Below are positions 25,002 through 34,577 of a stretch of DNA of 41,360 nt, piece by piece (within the stretch, counting starts at the first letter, position 1; the number at the start of each line of letters is the position of its first letter). The notes beneath the pieces were generated by a model. That model was not told the DNA's origin. It saw nothing but the letters and a program-made list of their open reading frames with translations, and did not search any database. The position numbers and the translations under genes are program-made. Location: the NCBI GenBank assembly GCA_030065935.1, contig JASJCP010000050.1, positions 1-41,360 of the forward strand. Direction: 5' to 3'. This DNA comes from Xenococcaceae cyanobacterium MO_167.B27. GTDB lineage: Bacteria > Cyanobacteriota > Cyanobacteriia > Cyanobacteriales > Xenococcaceae.

Positions 25002-26030
25002 GCTCCATTCCCTAGTTACAAGAATCAGGCTAAAACGTTAACTGAAGCTAAAAAGAAATTTTCTCATTTAAAGCTGGTAAACGCTCAAACATTGCAGCAA
25101 GTTTTAAAGAGGTTAGATAAGGCTTGGACTGATTTTTTCAAAGTGCCAGAACGTGGGTTTCCTCGGTTTAAAACTAAAAATAGATTTCGTAGCTTTATTT
25201 TTCCCCAACTACTTAAGAATTGTTTAGACCAAGGAAAAGTAAAACTCCCTTCAATCGGGTGGATAAAAATTAGACAATCTAGACCTTATCCTGTTGGCTT
25301 TACCCCTAAACAATTCCAGGTTGTTAGGCGCGCAAGTGGTTATTACTTAATGATTGTGTTTCAATCTACTGAAACTGTGCCAGATGCACTACCAGGGAAA
25401 AAATCATTAGGAATTGATGCAGGAATATCAAATTTTATTGCTACTAGCAATCAAGAGTTGATTAAGAGTCCGAAGTTTCTTAGGAGTAAACTTAAGAAGT
25501 TGAAAAAACTTCAGTTAAAACTTAAGAATAAGACTAAAGGCTCAAATAATTGGCTAAAATTGCAAAATAAAATTGCTTTATTTCATGAAAAAATAAGTAA
25601 TGCTAGACGAGATTGGTTATTTAAACTAGCTCATTATTTATGCGACCAAACAGACAATATCTTTGTCGAAGACATTAATTATAAATCTTGGTCAAAAGGT
25701 CTGTTTAGAAAGCAATCTCTTGATTCTGGTATTGGTAGTTTTATGAATGAAATATTGCCTTTTATTTGCTGGAAAAGAAACAAATTTTATCTCAAATTAG
25801 ATAAAGATTATAGTAGCCAAGAATGCCCGAATTGTCGATTGTTTACTGGCAAAAAATTATTAAATCAAAGGTTACATATTTGTCCTTACTGTAACATTGA
25901 GATTGATAGGGATATTGCAAGTTCTTTAATCTTAAAACAAAGGGGAAAAACTGCGGTCGGACAGCCCGTAGGTTATAAAGAAATTGCTTGTGGAGAGCGA
26001 GGTGCGGGGGTCGAACAGCGTAAGCTGTAA
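25002..26030 (+). pseudogene. tnpB remnant, RNA-guided nuclease of IS200/IS605, N-terminally truncated
   Basis: The open frame begins in mid-domain with APFPSYKNQAKTLTEAKKKF and runs to a TAA at 26028. About 50-60 N-terminal residues of TnpB are absent, and the first usable start codon would be the TTG at 25092. The catalytic core is otherwise intact: the first aspartate in GIDAGISNF, the glutamate in VEDINYKSW, the zinc ribbon CPNC ... CPYC, and the last aspartate in DRDIASSLIL. TnpB proteins cut DNA guided by an RNA made from the 3' end of their own gene. The missing N-terminus is part of the structural fold, so activity is unlikely. Confidence 0.82.
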
Positions 26031-26100
26031 GACCTAGTAACTGCTTGATTAAGCAAGAATCCCTCATTAACCTTTACAAGGTTTAATGAGGGAGTGTCAA
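26005..26100 (+). ncRNA. Right end / probable omega-RNA region of the IS element
   Basis: Overlapping the last codons of tnpB and running to the element end are hairpins: GGTC (26009-26012) / GACC (26031-26034) enclosing ACAGC (26015-26019) / GCTGT (26024-26028) with loop GTAA; TGCTT (26042-26046) / AAGCA (26051-26055); and a long stem 26061-26072 / 26080-26092. The position, structure and TCAA end fit the guide-RNA scaffold of TnpB elements, where the guide comes from flanking DNA after the end. Expression is inferred, not seen. Confidence 0.45.
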
Positions 26101-26639
26101 TTATCCGAAAGCTTATCTAGCTCTTTCAGGATAGTATCTGTCTCTGCATTACCGTCTATAAAGGAAAACAGATGTCGAAAGGTGATTCGACCTAATGAGT
26201 CCACAATAAACTGAGCGGGTAAAGGTGCGCCCAGAGCTTGTCCTACTCCATAACGGCGAAAGATACTGCAATCTGGATCGTATAAGAAAGAATAAGGCAA
26301 GCTGAGTTGGTCAACAATCTCATGACTTTGAACGGGGTCAGTGCTAGAAATCATCAATAATTCAGCCCCTTTGTCTTTAAACTCTTGATAGCGTTCCTTC
26401 AAGTCTTGGATGTGAGGATAACAATAAGGGCAAAATAGTTTTTCGGTGAAGATACGAGTGAATGCTAAGACTACAGGTTGTTTTCCTCGATAGTCTGAAA
26501 GCTTTACATCATGCCCACCCCCAACAATTGGTAAACTAAAGTCTGGTGCGATTGAGCCTACTTTTGGCACTTGCCCTGGAGGCAGGGGAATAAAATTAGA
26601 AGCGAAACGGCGGTTGAACAGTCCTGTATTTCCAGTCAC
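26097..26639 (-). CDS. AhpC/TSA-type peroxiredoxin-like (redoxin) protein
   Basis: A 180-residue thioredoxin-fold protein. After a 25-residue lead come GSIAPDFSLPIVGGG, LSDYRGKQPVVLAFTRIFTE and the cysteine motif FCPYC (about residues 70-74), then LLMISSTDP and the late GAPLPAQFIVDSLGRI segment. This is a cyanobacterial redoxin group I recall as annotated peroxiredoxin family; the active-site T-x-x-C is shifted from the classical P-x-x-x-T-x-x-C form. It would reduce peroxides or act as a thiol redox protein in the cytoplasm. The start is GTG at 26639. The stop codon TGA (26097-26099) is made by the TCAA end of the adjoining IS element, so the native C-terminus may have been different by a few residues. 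Confidence 0.8.
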   Translation of the reverse strand: MTGNTGLFNRRFASNFIPLPPGQVPKVGSIAPDFSLPIVGGGHDVKLSDYRGKQPVVLAFTRIFTEKLFCPYCYPHIQDLKERYQEFKDKGAELLMISSTDPVQSHEIVDQLSLPYSFLYDPDCSIFRRYGVGQALGAPLPAQFIVDSLGRITFRHLFSFIDGNAETDTILKELDKLSDN

Positions 26640-27193
26640 TACAAAAAGTTAATTATTAATTATTTTATCTTTTTTAATCTTACTGAACTGCACAAAAATT
26701 CTCATTGCTCAAGTAGTAACTATATAGCGTAAAACTTGAACTTCAACACCACCCAAAGCACTAGATATAAATGCAACGTTAATTGCTAGACTATTATCAA
26801 TAAGCTTTATTTGTTAAAAACACAGTGCTTCAACTACCAGAGTGATACTGAGTTTTTGTGTCAGTACCTAAATACTACTCAATAACAGGTGTTAGGTAGT
26901 AGGTAATAGAACCGCGAGCTTAGGGATTTTTTAATTATTTGTTAGAGACGCAATATATCCCGTCTCTACTCCCCCAAAGCGTCTGTACGAGCCAAATTAA
27001 TGGGACTTTTTCCATAAGAATTAGCCTTGTACGGGCTGCGGTCGCAATAGGTGGATAGTTCTTTTTTTCTTAACCTAAAACCGCGCAACCTAAAAACTGA
27101 GATATTTTCCTGTATGAGTGCAATATCTGAGTTATATTGTTGTGTTGCCAAAAATTGAAGCTGAACCCCTTACCAATCGTAGTTCGCAATATT
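26640..27193. other. Intergenic stretch with no supportable gene
   Basis: AT-rich sequence between the divergent redoxin and lipoprotein genes. On the minus strand near 26980-27060 the fragment YKANSYGKSPINLAR faintly resembles the last ankyrin repeat of cyanobacterial ankyrin proteins, but it is too short to call. No promoter, RNA or repeat is clear enough to list. Confidence 0.4.
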
Positions 27194-29053
27194 ATGAAGT
27201 CTAAACTTTTAGGAATTGCTAGTCTCTTAGCTTTGATTATTTGTGTTAGTTGTGGCTCTAACATAACAGAGACAGTCTTACCCGTAACTAACCAAAACAA
27301 TGCACTTGAAATACAGAATCAAGAAGAATTAGAAGAGCAAGCTTTTCAACTTCGTAGTCTTGCTATTCGAGAAAAGTTAGCTGCACGAGATTTAGATCGA
27401 CTTGATGCTTGGTGGCGAAGAATTAATCTGGGGGATCCTCATAAATACTTGCTTCCAGTTATTTTATCCCGTCTTAGTTTAGAAGAAACCTACGATCCTC
27501 AGCACAGTTGGGAAGTTCTCTTAAATATAGATCGAGACAGACCTAGCCTCTACCATTTCCGCAGCATTTATGATGTCCGTATTTTCTTTCTCTTTCGAGA
27601 TATGATGCCCAAAAAAGTTGAGGCTTACTATCGCAGTATGATAGAACCTCCCCGTGTTTTCCAATGGATGGAACAGGGAACGGAAAATCATATGTTTATG
27701 GAAAGAATATCAGGTCTGGCTTTTATGGATGGGAGTGGATGGTCAAATTCTCTTCCAGCAGTAGCAGCAACCAATGAGGCTTGGCTACGTTCAGAATTGA
27801 ATAAGTTTCTCACCATTGGACAAGGGGAATTTCACTCTTCTATTTATTATCCCTATTCTATTGGTGGACTACTCAATCTTTATGATTTTGCTAAAACACC
27901 TGAATTAAAACAATTAGCAAAAGACACACTAGATTGGTATGCAGCAAATATGGCATTACGTTTAAGTTGGGGGACTGCTGGAGGTGCAGAAAGTCGTGGT
28001 TTTGATCGGGGAACTTGGGGTGGAAGTGAATTAAGTGCTTTAGCATGGGTTTGGTGGGGAGATGACCTTAAAACTGTAGAATCTATTGCCTATAAAAACG
28101 CAAGAGTTGCTGTACTCGCAGCATTAAGTAGCTATCGACCTCCGCACCAATTTAAAGCCCTTGCTAGGAAAGAAGTGCCTCTACCTTTTGTACTTAAAGC
28201 AAGTCATCCTAGTTATTACACTTATCACCAAGATAACCAATTTTGGGAAACATTCTATGTCACCCCAGATTACAGTTTAGGGACGCTTCTTATCCCTAGA
28301 CGTTCCTATCAAGTCAAAGGAACAATTAATGCTCAATATGCTACCTATAAGTTAGTTATTCGTGACCCCAAGGGAGTTAATAACGCGGTAATTAGTTTAG
28401 GTGGAACTTTTAACAATTCAATGGCAACTGGTGCTTCTCCAGGCGACCAATATGTACAAGAAAAAGGTGCAGTAATCTATCAATTAAGGCTGAATAACAA
28501 GGATAAACTAGCAGGAGTACCTGGTCGTTCTCATCTTGTGTTGCCAAACCGCTACGGTCAACCCCAAAAGTATAATAATTGGTATATTTGGCAAATTGAA
28601 AAAACTTGGTTGTGTGCGCGGGCTTGGGGGGATAAAATCAGTTGGCAAGAGCAAGTTTCAGAAAAGTCTCAAAACTATCAGTTTCTAGCAGCAACTGGGA
28701 CTAATACAGCTTGGATAACTGATGTGGTTTCTACAAGTGATTATCCAACTTTTGAGAGTTTAAAACAAGCTTTGGATAACACTGAGATAGATGATCGAGA
28801 CTGGGAGAGAAAAGGAAAGATAGGTTATAAAACAATAAAAGGCGATCGCCTTCAAATGACTTATAATTCTAACGGTGGTATTGGTAGTGCTAAAACTAAC
28901 GGAAAAGAAAGAGTGTTGAAAAATTGGGCTGTATTAGACAGTCCTTATCTAAAACAAGAATTATATAGTGGTTTTTTAGAACTTACCTATCCAGAGAATC
29001 AATGGTGTGTGGATATAACTGTAACTGCTCTAAAAGGCTGCAATCAAAAGTAG
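27194..29053 (+). CDS. Putative lipoprotein, possible (alpha/alpha) toroid carbohydrate-active protein
   Basis: From the ATG at 27194 (the longer reading from a TTG at 27137 is less likely) the protein has 619 residues. The N-terminus MKSKLLGIASLLALIICVSC is a lipoprotein-like signal with Cys20 as the likely lipidated residue, so it is probably attached to a membrane on the periplasmic side or outside. The first about 350 residues are helical, with tryptophan- and tyrosine-rich motifs (RLDAWWRRI, EQGTENHMFMERISGLAF, WGTAGGAESRGFDRGTWGG). From about 380 a beta-rich domain follows. The layout, and the ENH motif in the helical half, recall polysaccharide lyases of the alginate lyase/heparinase II type, but I cannot confirm the family. 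Function unknown. Confidence 0.7.
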   Translation: MKSKLLGIASLLALIICVSCGSNITETVLPVTNQNNALEIQNQEELEEQAFQLRSLAIREKLAARDLDRLDAWWRRINLGDPHKYLLPVILSRLSLEETYDPQHSWEVLLNIDRDRPSLYHFRSIYDVRIFFLFRDMMPKKVEAYYRSMIEPPRVFQWMEQGTENHMFMERISGLAFMDGSGWSNSLPAVAATNEAWLRSELNKFLTIGQGEFHSSIYYPYSIGGLLNLYDFAKTPELKQLAKDTLDWYAANMALRLSWGTAGGAESRGFDRGTWGGSELSALAWVWWGDDLKTVESIAYKNARVAVLAALSSYRPPHQFKALARKEVPLPFVLKASHPSYYTYHQDNQFWETFYVTPDYSLGTLLIPRRSYQVKGTINAQYATYKLVIRDPKGVNNAVISLGGTFNNSMATGASPGDQYVQEKGAVIYQLRLNNKDKLAGVPGRSHLVLPNRYGQPQKYNNWYIWQIEKTWLCARAWGDKISWQEQVSEKSQNYQFLAATGTNTAWITDVVSTSDYPTFESLKQALDNTEIDDRDWERKGKIGYKTIKGDRLQMTYNSNGGIGSAKTNGKERVLKNWAVLDSPYLKQELYSGFLELTYPENQWCVDITVTALKGCNQK

Positions 29054-29104
29054 TTGGTGATGGGGCAGAGCGATCGCTTGCTCTGGACTTCCCTTCTGAA
29101 GATA

Positions 29105-29770
29105 CTACTTAAAAAATTTGTAGTGAGTAGCAAATATTGCAGCTTGAGTACGATCGCGTAGCTTTAATTGACTCAGAATACTGGTAATATGTGCTTTTAC
29201 CGTTCTTTCCGATATATAGAGTTCTTGAGCAATTTCTTTATTATTCGCTCCTTTAGCAATTAAAGATAAAACTTCTTTTTCTCTGGGGGTCAGTGTTTGT
29301 AAAACTGTTGGTAATTCTGTTGGTAGATTGGACTGATTTGGAGCGGATTGAGTGAGAAATTTTTGAAATAAACCAGGTCCTAGTTGAGTGTAGCCTTTAA
29401 CAGCAGCCCTTATAGCATCGGCGATTTCTTCTATAGGTGTATCTTTAAGTAAGTAGCCTTTAGCTCCAAATTCCATGGCTTGGGTAATATATTCGTCGTC
29501 ATCAAAGGTGCTTAAAACCAAAACTGAGATGGAGCTAAATTGCTCCGCTAGCTGAGAAATAGCAGCTACACCATCCATAACAGGCATCCGCACATCCATT
29601 AAAATTAAATCTGGTTGTTCTGGGGTTTTATATAGTTTTGCCACTAGAGCGATCGCCTTCTTGCCATTTTCCGCTTCCCCTACTATCTGAAAATCTGCTT
29701 GAGACTCTAGTAAGCTTCTTAATCCTTGACGGATAATTGTTTGATCATCAACCAGCAATATGCGAATCAT
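29105..29770 (-). CDS. NarL/FixJ-type response regulator
   Basis: A 221-residue two-component regulator. The receiver domain (1-125) has the acidic pair DD at 8-9, phospho-acceptor Asp59 in LMDVRMP, the switch Ser/Thr (VLVLSTFDDDEY) and the Lys of LLKDTP. A LuxR-type helix-turn-helix follows at about 155-215: LTPREKEVLSLIAKGANNKE and ISERTVKAHI. It should bind DNA as a dimer after phosphorylation. The kinase gene lies 53 bases upstream on the same strand and is of the matching class, so the two form an operon and a signalling pair. Target genes are not indicated by the sequence. Confidence 0.93.
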   Translation of the reverse strand: MIRILLVDDQTIIRQGLRSLLESQADFQIVGEAENGKKAIALVAKLYKTPEQPDLILMDVRMPVMDGVAAISQLAEQFSSISVLVLSTFDDDEYITQAMEFGAKGYLLKDTPIEEIADAIRAAVKGYTQLGPGLFQKFLTQSAPNQSNLPTELPTVLQTLTPREKEVLSLIAKGANNKEIAQELYISERTVKAHITSILSQLKLRDRTQAAIFATHYKFFK

Positions 29771-29823
29771 AATATTAGTTAACTTCCATCACTTAACTGA
29801 TGAGTTTATTAGGACGGGGATAC

Positions 29824-31146
29824 TTAGTATTTACCAAATAAGGGAATTGTAGCGGTAATTTGACATCCCATGTCTGGCATACTAACTAAATTAAATATTC
29901 CTCCCAAAGCAGTAGTTCTTTCTCGCATACCTTGAATACCAAATCCTGTAGTATTTTCTTTAGGGTCAAATCCTGTGCCATTATCTTTAACCTGTACTTC
30001 TAAATAATTAGCTACTAATTGTGTTGAAATATTAACTTCTGTTGCTTGAGAATGCTTAATCATATTAGTCAAGGCTTCTTGCACAATACGATAAACCGTA
30101 GTAGTAATTTCTTGGGATAGGGTATGGGGAATCTCACTGTGATAATGGAAAGTAATCTCAGTACGATATTGTAAATCTTCTACTAAATCAGCGATCGCTA
30201 AACTTAAAGATTTTCCTTGTAAAGGATCTGAGCGTAGGGTAGCCACAGAATGACGTACATCTTGTAGTGCATGAGAACCAAGTTTTTTAGCTTCTGTTAA
30301 AAATGTCTCGGTGCGATCTAGATTAGAACGCAGATATAATAAGGCATTAGCTAATTGGATATTTTGGGCGGTTAGGGAATGTCCTAAAGAATCATGAATT
30401 TCACGAGCGATACGGTTGCGCTCTTGCAACATAGCTCGATCTTCAATTAATAAAGCGTATTCTCTTAACTGTTCGTTGACCAGTGCCAATTCTTTTCGAG
30501 AGCGATATTCTGAAAGTAAAGCATTAACTAAAAGAAAAACAAACAAAGAAATTAGGCAAAAGAAAATAGCACTATTGATCGCTATATTGATAATGAAAGC
30601 TTTAAATTGGTCGTCATTACTGTACAACTGATAGATAACTTTGGGTTGGGAACCGGGGGTAATAATTGCTGGTACTTGTTGCATATTCAGGCTATTCAAA
30701 TTATGTTGAACTGAAATAAATAAGGAGAGGAAAAACCAGAAAAAAGAGATTCCTGCTACAACAAGAGAACCAGGTAATTTAAAGCTAAGACAACCTCTAA
30801 TTACCATAATTAATAGAAATGAGGGCAAAACATGGATGGTTGTACCGCTAGTAATACCAGTTAAGGCAATTAACACAAATCCCAAAACAGTATAGCGAAT
30901 GTTTGTCCCATATTTACCACTAGGTTGCCATAAACCAAGAATGATAAAAGCAACCGTGCATAACATAAATAAAGTAGGAGAATTGCCATTGAGTTGGGGA
31001 AAAAGCAAAAGCATGGGGGGCTTCATTCTAGGGGAAGGCAATTTAGAAGCATCAAATCTCCCCATCAAAGTAATAATAAATAAAATCCACTCTAAATAAA
31101 GCAACAAGCGTAAAGGATGGGCTTTGAGTCGATTTATGTATTTCAT
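29824..31146 (-). CDS. Membrane sensor histidine kinase, HisKA_3 (NarX/DesK-like) class
   Basis: From the ATG at 31146 the protein has 440 residues; the longer reading from 31221 would add 25 residues unlike the family. Residues 13-30, 58-72, 85-120, 126-147 and 184-210 form transmembrane segments, with a short extracytoplasmic loop at about 150-183. The HisKA_3 dimerisation domain carries His251 in RNRIAREIHDSLGHSLTAQN, followed by an HATPase_c domain with the N box (IVQEALTNMIKHSQA), DNGTGF and GFGIQGMRER. The catalytic motifs are complete. It phosphorylates the NarL-type regulator encoded next. The membrane-embedded sensor has no recognised ligand-binding fold; a membrane or temperature signal, as for DesK, is possible but unproven. 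Confidence 0.9.
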   Translation of the reverse strand: MKYINRLKAHPLRLLLYLEWILFIITLMGRFDASKLPSPRMKPPMLLLFPQLNGNSPTLFMLCTVAFIILGLWQPSGKYGTNIRYTVLGFVLIALTGITSGTTIHVLPSFLLIMVIRGCLSFKLPGSLVVAGISFFWFFLSLFISVQHNLNSLNMQQVPAIITPGSQPKVIYQLYSNDDQFKAFIINIAINSAIFFCLISLFVFLLVNALLSEYRSRKELALVNEQLREYALLIEDRAMLQERNRIAREIHDSLGHSLTAQNIQLANALLYLRSNLDRTETFLTEAKKLGSHALQDVRHSVATLRSDPLQGKSLSLAIADLVEDLQYRTEITFHYHSEIPHTLSQEITTTVYRIVQEALTNMIKHSQATEVNISTQLVANYLEVQVKDNGTGFDPKENTTGFGIQGMRERTTALGGIFNLVSMPDMGCQITATIPLFGKY

Positions 31147-31221
31147 AAGGTAATAATGAATTATCCAATGACTTTTCTGGCAATTTGGGGAAATCTTACA
31201 CAAAGATGTTGAAAAGCCCAA

Positions 31222-31578
31222 AGATTCTCCTGTTACTACAATAAAAGCTCTTAGCTATTAGTCGTTAGCTGTGGAAATTGATGACCAAATACAGGTCAGT
31301 TTCCTATCTTTGTATAATCGCTAAGTTAAGGTTGTATTTTCCTAACCACTTTGTAGCACTCCAATGACACTAAGAAGCTAAAAGCTAAAAGCTATAGATG
31401 CAAGGAGCAACGTCAGAGATTGAAGTATCACTCTCGTTGTTGCTCATAATGTAATCTAAAATAGTAGATGAATTCTAGGGACTATAGTCCTAATTCTGTG
31501 ACTAAATTTTATGTACCATAGTCCAATTGAATACTAGACCTCTTGCACCAACTCCCATAAACCTTGGTCGTGTCTAGC
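31222..31578. other. Intergenic region with repeats and a hairpin
   Basis: Between the minus-strand kinase and the CHAT gene. Repeated AAGCTAAAAGCTA and TTAGCTATTAG words occur at 31255-31395. A hairpin GAGCAAC (31405-31411) / GTTGCTC (31439-31445) with an inner AGAG/CTCT pair lies in the middle and could end the CHAT transcript. No gene is seen. Confidence 0.45.
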
Positions 31579-34314
31579 TTATAACCAATTACCAACTAAG
31601 ACAAAAGGAGCCCAATAGTAAGGATGAGAATACTGAGAATCAGGAGTTTGAAATAAGCTAATTTGGGCATCTCTGAGAGCTTTAGCTTTACTAATTTCCA
31701 TATCCTCTGCCAGATTTTGATAGAAGTAACCCATCAATTCTGCTGTGGCATCATCATTTGCACCCCACAAAGTTGCAAGGGTGCTACGCGCTCCAGCCCT
31801 TACTGCTACTCCTGCTAAACCTAATACCGCTTGGTTATCTCCTTGAGCGGTGTTACAAGCACTGAGTACTAGTAATTCTATTGGTTGAGAGCCTTGTATT
31901 CTCCGAACTCGTAAGAGATTATCTAATTGATTAACGTTAATTAAGCGCTCGCCTTCTGTTTGACCTCCACTGAGAATAAAGGTTTGATCGGAAGTGGAAC
32001 TAAATTGACCATGAGTAGCTAAGTGAACTACAGGATAGTCGGATTCTTCAAGTTTGCGTCTTAGGTTTTCTGGAGTAAATTCTTGGTTAAGTAGGACTTC
32101 AGAATCACCAAAGATAGTTTTAATTTGATTTAGCTCATCTTCTACTTTAGGAATAGGAGGGAAATTATACTGAGGGAAAGCTCCAGTTGTTCCTGCTGCT
32201 AGAACTCTAATGGGTTGTCTTTGGAGGGGTTGGGGTGCGGTTAACTGTAAACCAGAAGATAGAGCGATGTTGTAATCTTTTTCAATGAGATATTCTTCCC
32301 CATCATAGAGTAAAGCCATAGGGATATTACGCAGAGGACCATCTAAAACAAATACTAAAGTTTCTACTTCACTCGCAGCCAATAGATTTTCTGCGGGACG
32401 AATCAGCCAGTCATAGAACTCTCTTGCTAAGGGCAAGATATCTTGTTCTACAGATCTTTGCAAGGAGATTTGAATAGTTTGTTGCTGTTGAGGATTCCCC
32501 CTAGCTCCTCGTAGAGCTTCTGCAAAGCCAGGATTAGTCAGAGCTTGACGGCGTAGTTGCTGAATTTTATTCCTAACTTCTCGTGCAGTAATGTTGGTGG
32601 TATAACGTTGTAGAGGTTGTCCTGGTAGGGTGAGGATGACTTCTAGGCGATCGCTTAGAATAATGGGGTATATTACTGCTGCTTTGCGATCTACTTGGTC
32701 AATAACTACAGGTTCATCTGCAACTTCGGAACAAGGATCGCGGAAAAAGTTATCTAGTTCGGCAATTTGCAAAGATTCTAAAACATCCCTAGCTTGATTA
32801 AGTTGGTCTGGGGAGGGTTCTTCTTCTAGGAGAAGGCTAATATATTCGCGGAAAATTGGTTCTACAGGAGTAGTCGCCAAGTCACTACGGAGAGCTCTAA
32901 TTGTGTTAAAGGAAGCGGAATAAGCCCCGAGAGCTATTTCTCTTTCCTGTTGTTTGGCGAGTATTCTTCCTAATTGAGCTTGCCAACGATAGGCAATTTC
33001 GGGATATTGAGCAGTAGGGGCTAATTCTAGAGCCGTTTCTGTGAGACGGCGTGCTTCTGGGTATTGTTCTTGTTCCTCATAGAGAGTACCCATGTAGCCT
33101 CTGGCTTCTGCTTCTGCTACGGGATTTTCTAGCTGACGAGCTTCTTTAATTGCTACTGCTAAAATTTGCGCTGTATCTCGATTCGTTAGCCCTTGACGAA
33201 TTAAACTTTCAGCAAAATTGATTCTACTATAAATTTCGGAGCGAGAAGGGGAAGACTGCTCTAACTGATTTTTGATACCTTGGGTCAATGTGGTAATTTG
33301 GGGTTGTAACTCTCTGGCTACGGCAAATGACAAATTTCTTGACCCTTCTTGAATAGTGCGAAGAAAGTTTGGGTCGGAAATTCCTAGTTCATTAATATCT
33401 TGAGTTAGTTCTGTAGTAGCTTTTTGCCAAAACTCCTGCTCATCCAGTAAGAGACTGAGGTGATTGAGTTGTGCTTTAAGACTGTTGATAGAGCCAGGAG
33501 ATTGATTAGCAGCTTGCTGATAGTATTGAATAGCTGGTTGATAGCTTGCTAGGGCTGCTTTAGCGGAACTTCTGCGGTTAGCAATGATATTGAGTGCGAC
33601 AGTTTTGGCTGGAAAGCGGTTTTGTTGGGCTAGAGCCATAGCTCGGGCGGTATTTCCCAGACTAATTAGTATAGCGGTTGTCTGTTGGGGGTCATCGAGT
33701 TGTTGAGAGGTTTCTTGGCTCAACTCCAGCACCCTACCTGATACTATCAGAGAGTCTTTTTCCCGTAAAAAATCCCCCAGACGTAATAAAGCGATCGCCT
33801 TATTAGAAGAAGATGGTACTTGCAACAAAGAGTCAAGGGAATTATTGATGTTTTCTTGAAATTCGGTTTGACTTAAAACGTTAGTTGCTAACTGAGATTC
33901 CCAAGTTTGAGTTTCTTCCACAAATTCTAAACAGTTGGGATTTTGCAGCTCAAAGGCTTGAAAAATAGCACTGCAAGATCGATCATATAATCCCAATGCT
34001 TGTAGAGCGGTAGCAGAATTGAGTAAACTAGCTATACGACCATTGCGATCGCCTTCCCCTTCATAAGCGATAGCTGCTTGTTCCCAAATCTCAATAGCTT
34101 GGTTCAATTGACCTGATTCATATAAGGCTTGACCCTGTTGTGCTAACTCTTGGGGTGGACTTATGGCTTTGTTGGCGGATAAAGCAGGAACACATAAAGC
34201 CCAAATCAGCCCCAAACAAGCCAGAATAAACACCTTGAAACTACGCCAAGGTAGGAAAAAATCTCTGACTTGAGAGTAGTATTTTTTAAACTTAGTTAAG
34301 ATTGCATTTATCAT
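31579..34314 (-). CDS. Secreted TPR/CHAT-domain (caspase-like) protein
   Basis: A 911-residue protein. The N-terminus has a basic stretch then a hydrophobic signal segment (VFILACLGLIWALCVPALSA, about residues 29-48), so it should cross the inner membrane. TPR-like helical repeats fill about 55-500 (EQAAIAYEGEGDRNGRIASL, EEQEQYPEARRLTETALEL). The C-terminal CHAT domain, about 590-911, is a caspase-fold peptidase: catalytic His768 in VVHLATHGQF and Cys820 in LLVLSACNTAQGD are both present, followed by the typical end HPYYWAPFVLVGNWL. CHAT proteins cleave partners in cell death and conflict systems, but secreted cyanobacterial forms are uncharacterised. The TpsB-like gene just upstream on the same strand suggests export or surface function. 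Confidence 0.9.
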   Translation of the reverse strand: MINAILTKFKKYYSQVRDFFLPWRSFKVFILACLGLIWALCVPALSANKAISPPQELAQQGQALYESGQLNQAIEIWEQAAIAYEGEGDRNGRIASLLNSATALQALGLYDRSCSAIFQAFELQNPNCLEFVEETQTWESQLATNVLSQTEFQENINNSLDSLLQVPSSSNKAIALLRLGDFLREKDSLIVSGRVLELSQETSQQLDDPQQTTAILISLGNTARAMALAQQNRFPAKTVALNIIANRRSSAKAALASYQPAIQYYQQAANQSPGSINSLKAQLNHLSLLLDEQEFWQKATTELTQDINELGISDPNFLRTIQEGSRNLSFAVARELQPQITTLTQGIKNQLEQSSPSRSEIYSRINFAESLIRQGLTNRDTAQILAVAIKEARQLENPVAEAEARGYMGTLYEEQEQYPEARRLTETALELAPTAQYPEIAYRWQAQLGRILAKQQEREIALGAYSASFNTIRALRSDLATTPVEPIFREYISLLLEEEPSPDQLNQARDVLESLQIAELDNFFRDPCSEVADEPVVIDQVDRKAAVIYPIILSDRLEVILTLPGQPLQRYTTNITAREVRNKIQQLRRQALTNPGFAEALRGARGNPQQQQTIQISLQRSVEQDILPLAREFYDWLIRPAENLLAASEVETLVFVLDGPLRNIPMALLYDGEEYLIEKDYNIALSSGLQLTAPQPLQRQPIRVLAAGTTGAFPQYNFPPIPKVEDELNQIKTIFGDSEVLLNQEFTPENLRRKLEESDYPVVHLATHGQFSSTSDQTFILSGGQTEGERLINVNQLDNLLRVRRIQGSQPIELLVLSACNTAQGDNQAVLGLAGVAVRAGARSTLATLWGANDDATAELMGYFYQNLAEDMEISKAKALRDAQISLFQTPDSQYSHPYYWAPFVLVGNWL

Positions 34315-34577
34315 TTATGATTTACCATTTATCAGTTGTTTAAACATTTCTCATTCCCTATTGCGCTTCTGGGATGAGTACCTTTTTTGCTGCGAATTTT
34401 GCAGGAAGCGGGAGACACAAGGGTTATTAGCTTTCCCTTCCGCACCGCTTCTCAACCAGATAATTAATTGTCTATCGACTATTTATGGGTGATTGTAAGT
34501 TCGACATCATTGTAACTACTACCTTTGAGTTAAAAGAGGGTGATAAATGTTGTCTGGTTTCAATGGTCAATGTTAAG

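Larger units (their letters stand above)
24634..26100. mobile_element. Decayed IS200/IS605-family element
   Basis: The element has divergent tnpA (minus) and tnpB (plus) remnants, a small left hairpin TTGAG (24634-24638) / CTCAA (24645-24649), and a right end with three hairpins ending in TCAA at 26097-26100, which is the right cleavage tetranucleotide described for IS608. The N-terminal parts of both genes are missing at the centre (about 24988-25002), consistent with one internal deletion. The right border is well placed; the left border is uncertain because I see no TTAC-like target. It is non-autonomous in its present form. Confidence 0.72.

Noticed and set aside
26966-27151. Possible ankyrin-repeat remnant (YKANSYGKSPINLAR)
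   Set aside because: Only about 15 residues resemble an ankyrin end, with no second repeat, so it is not supportable as a pseudogene.
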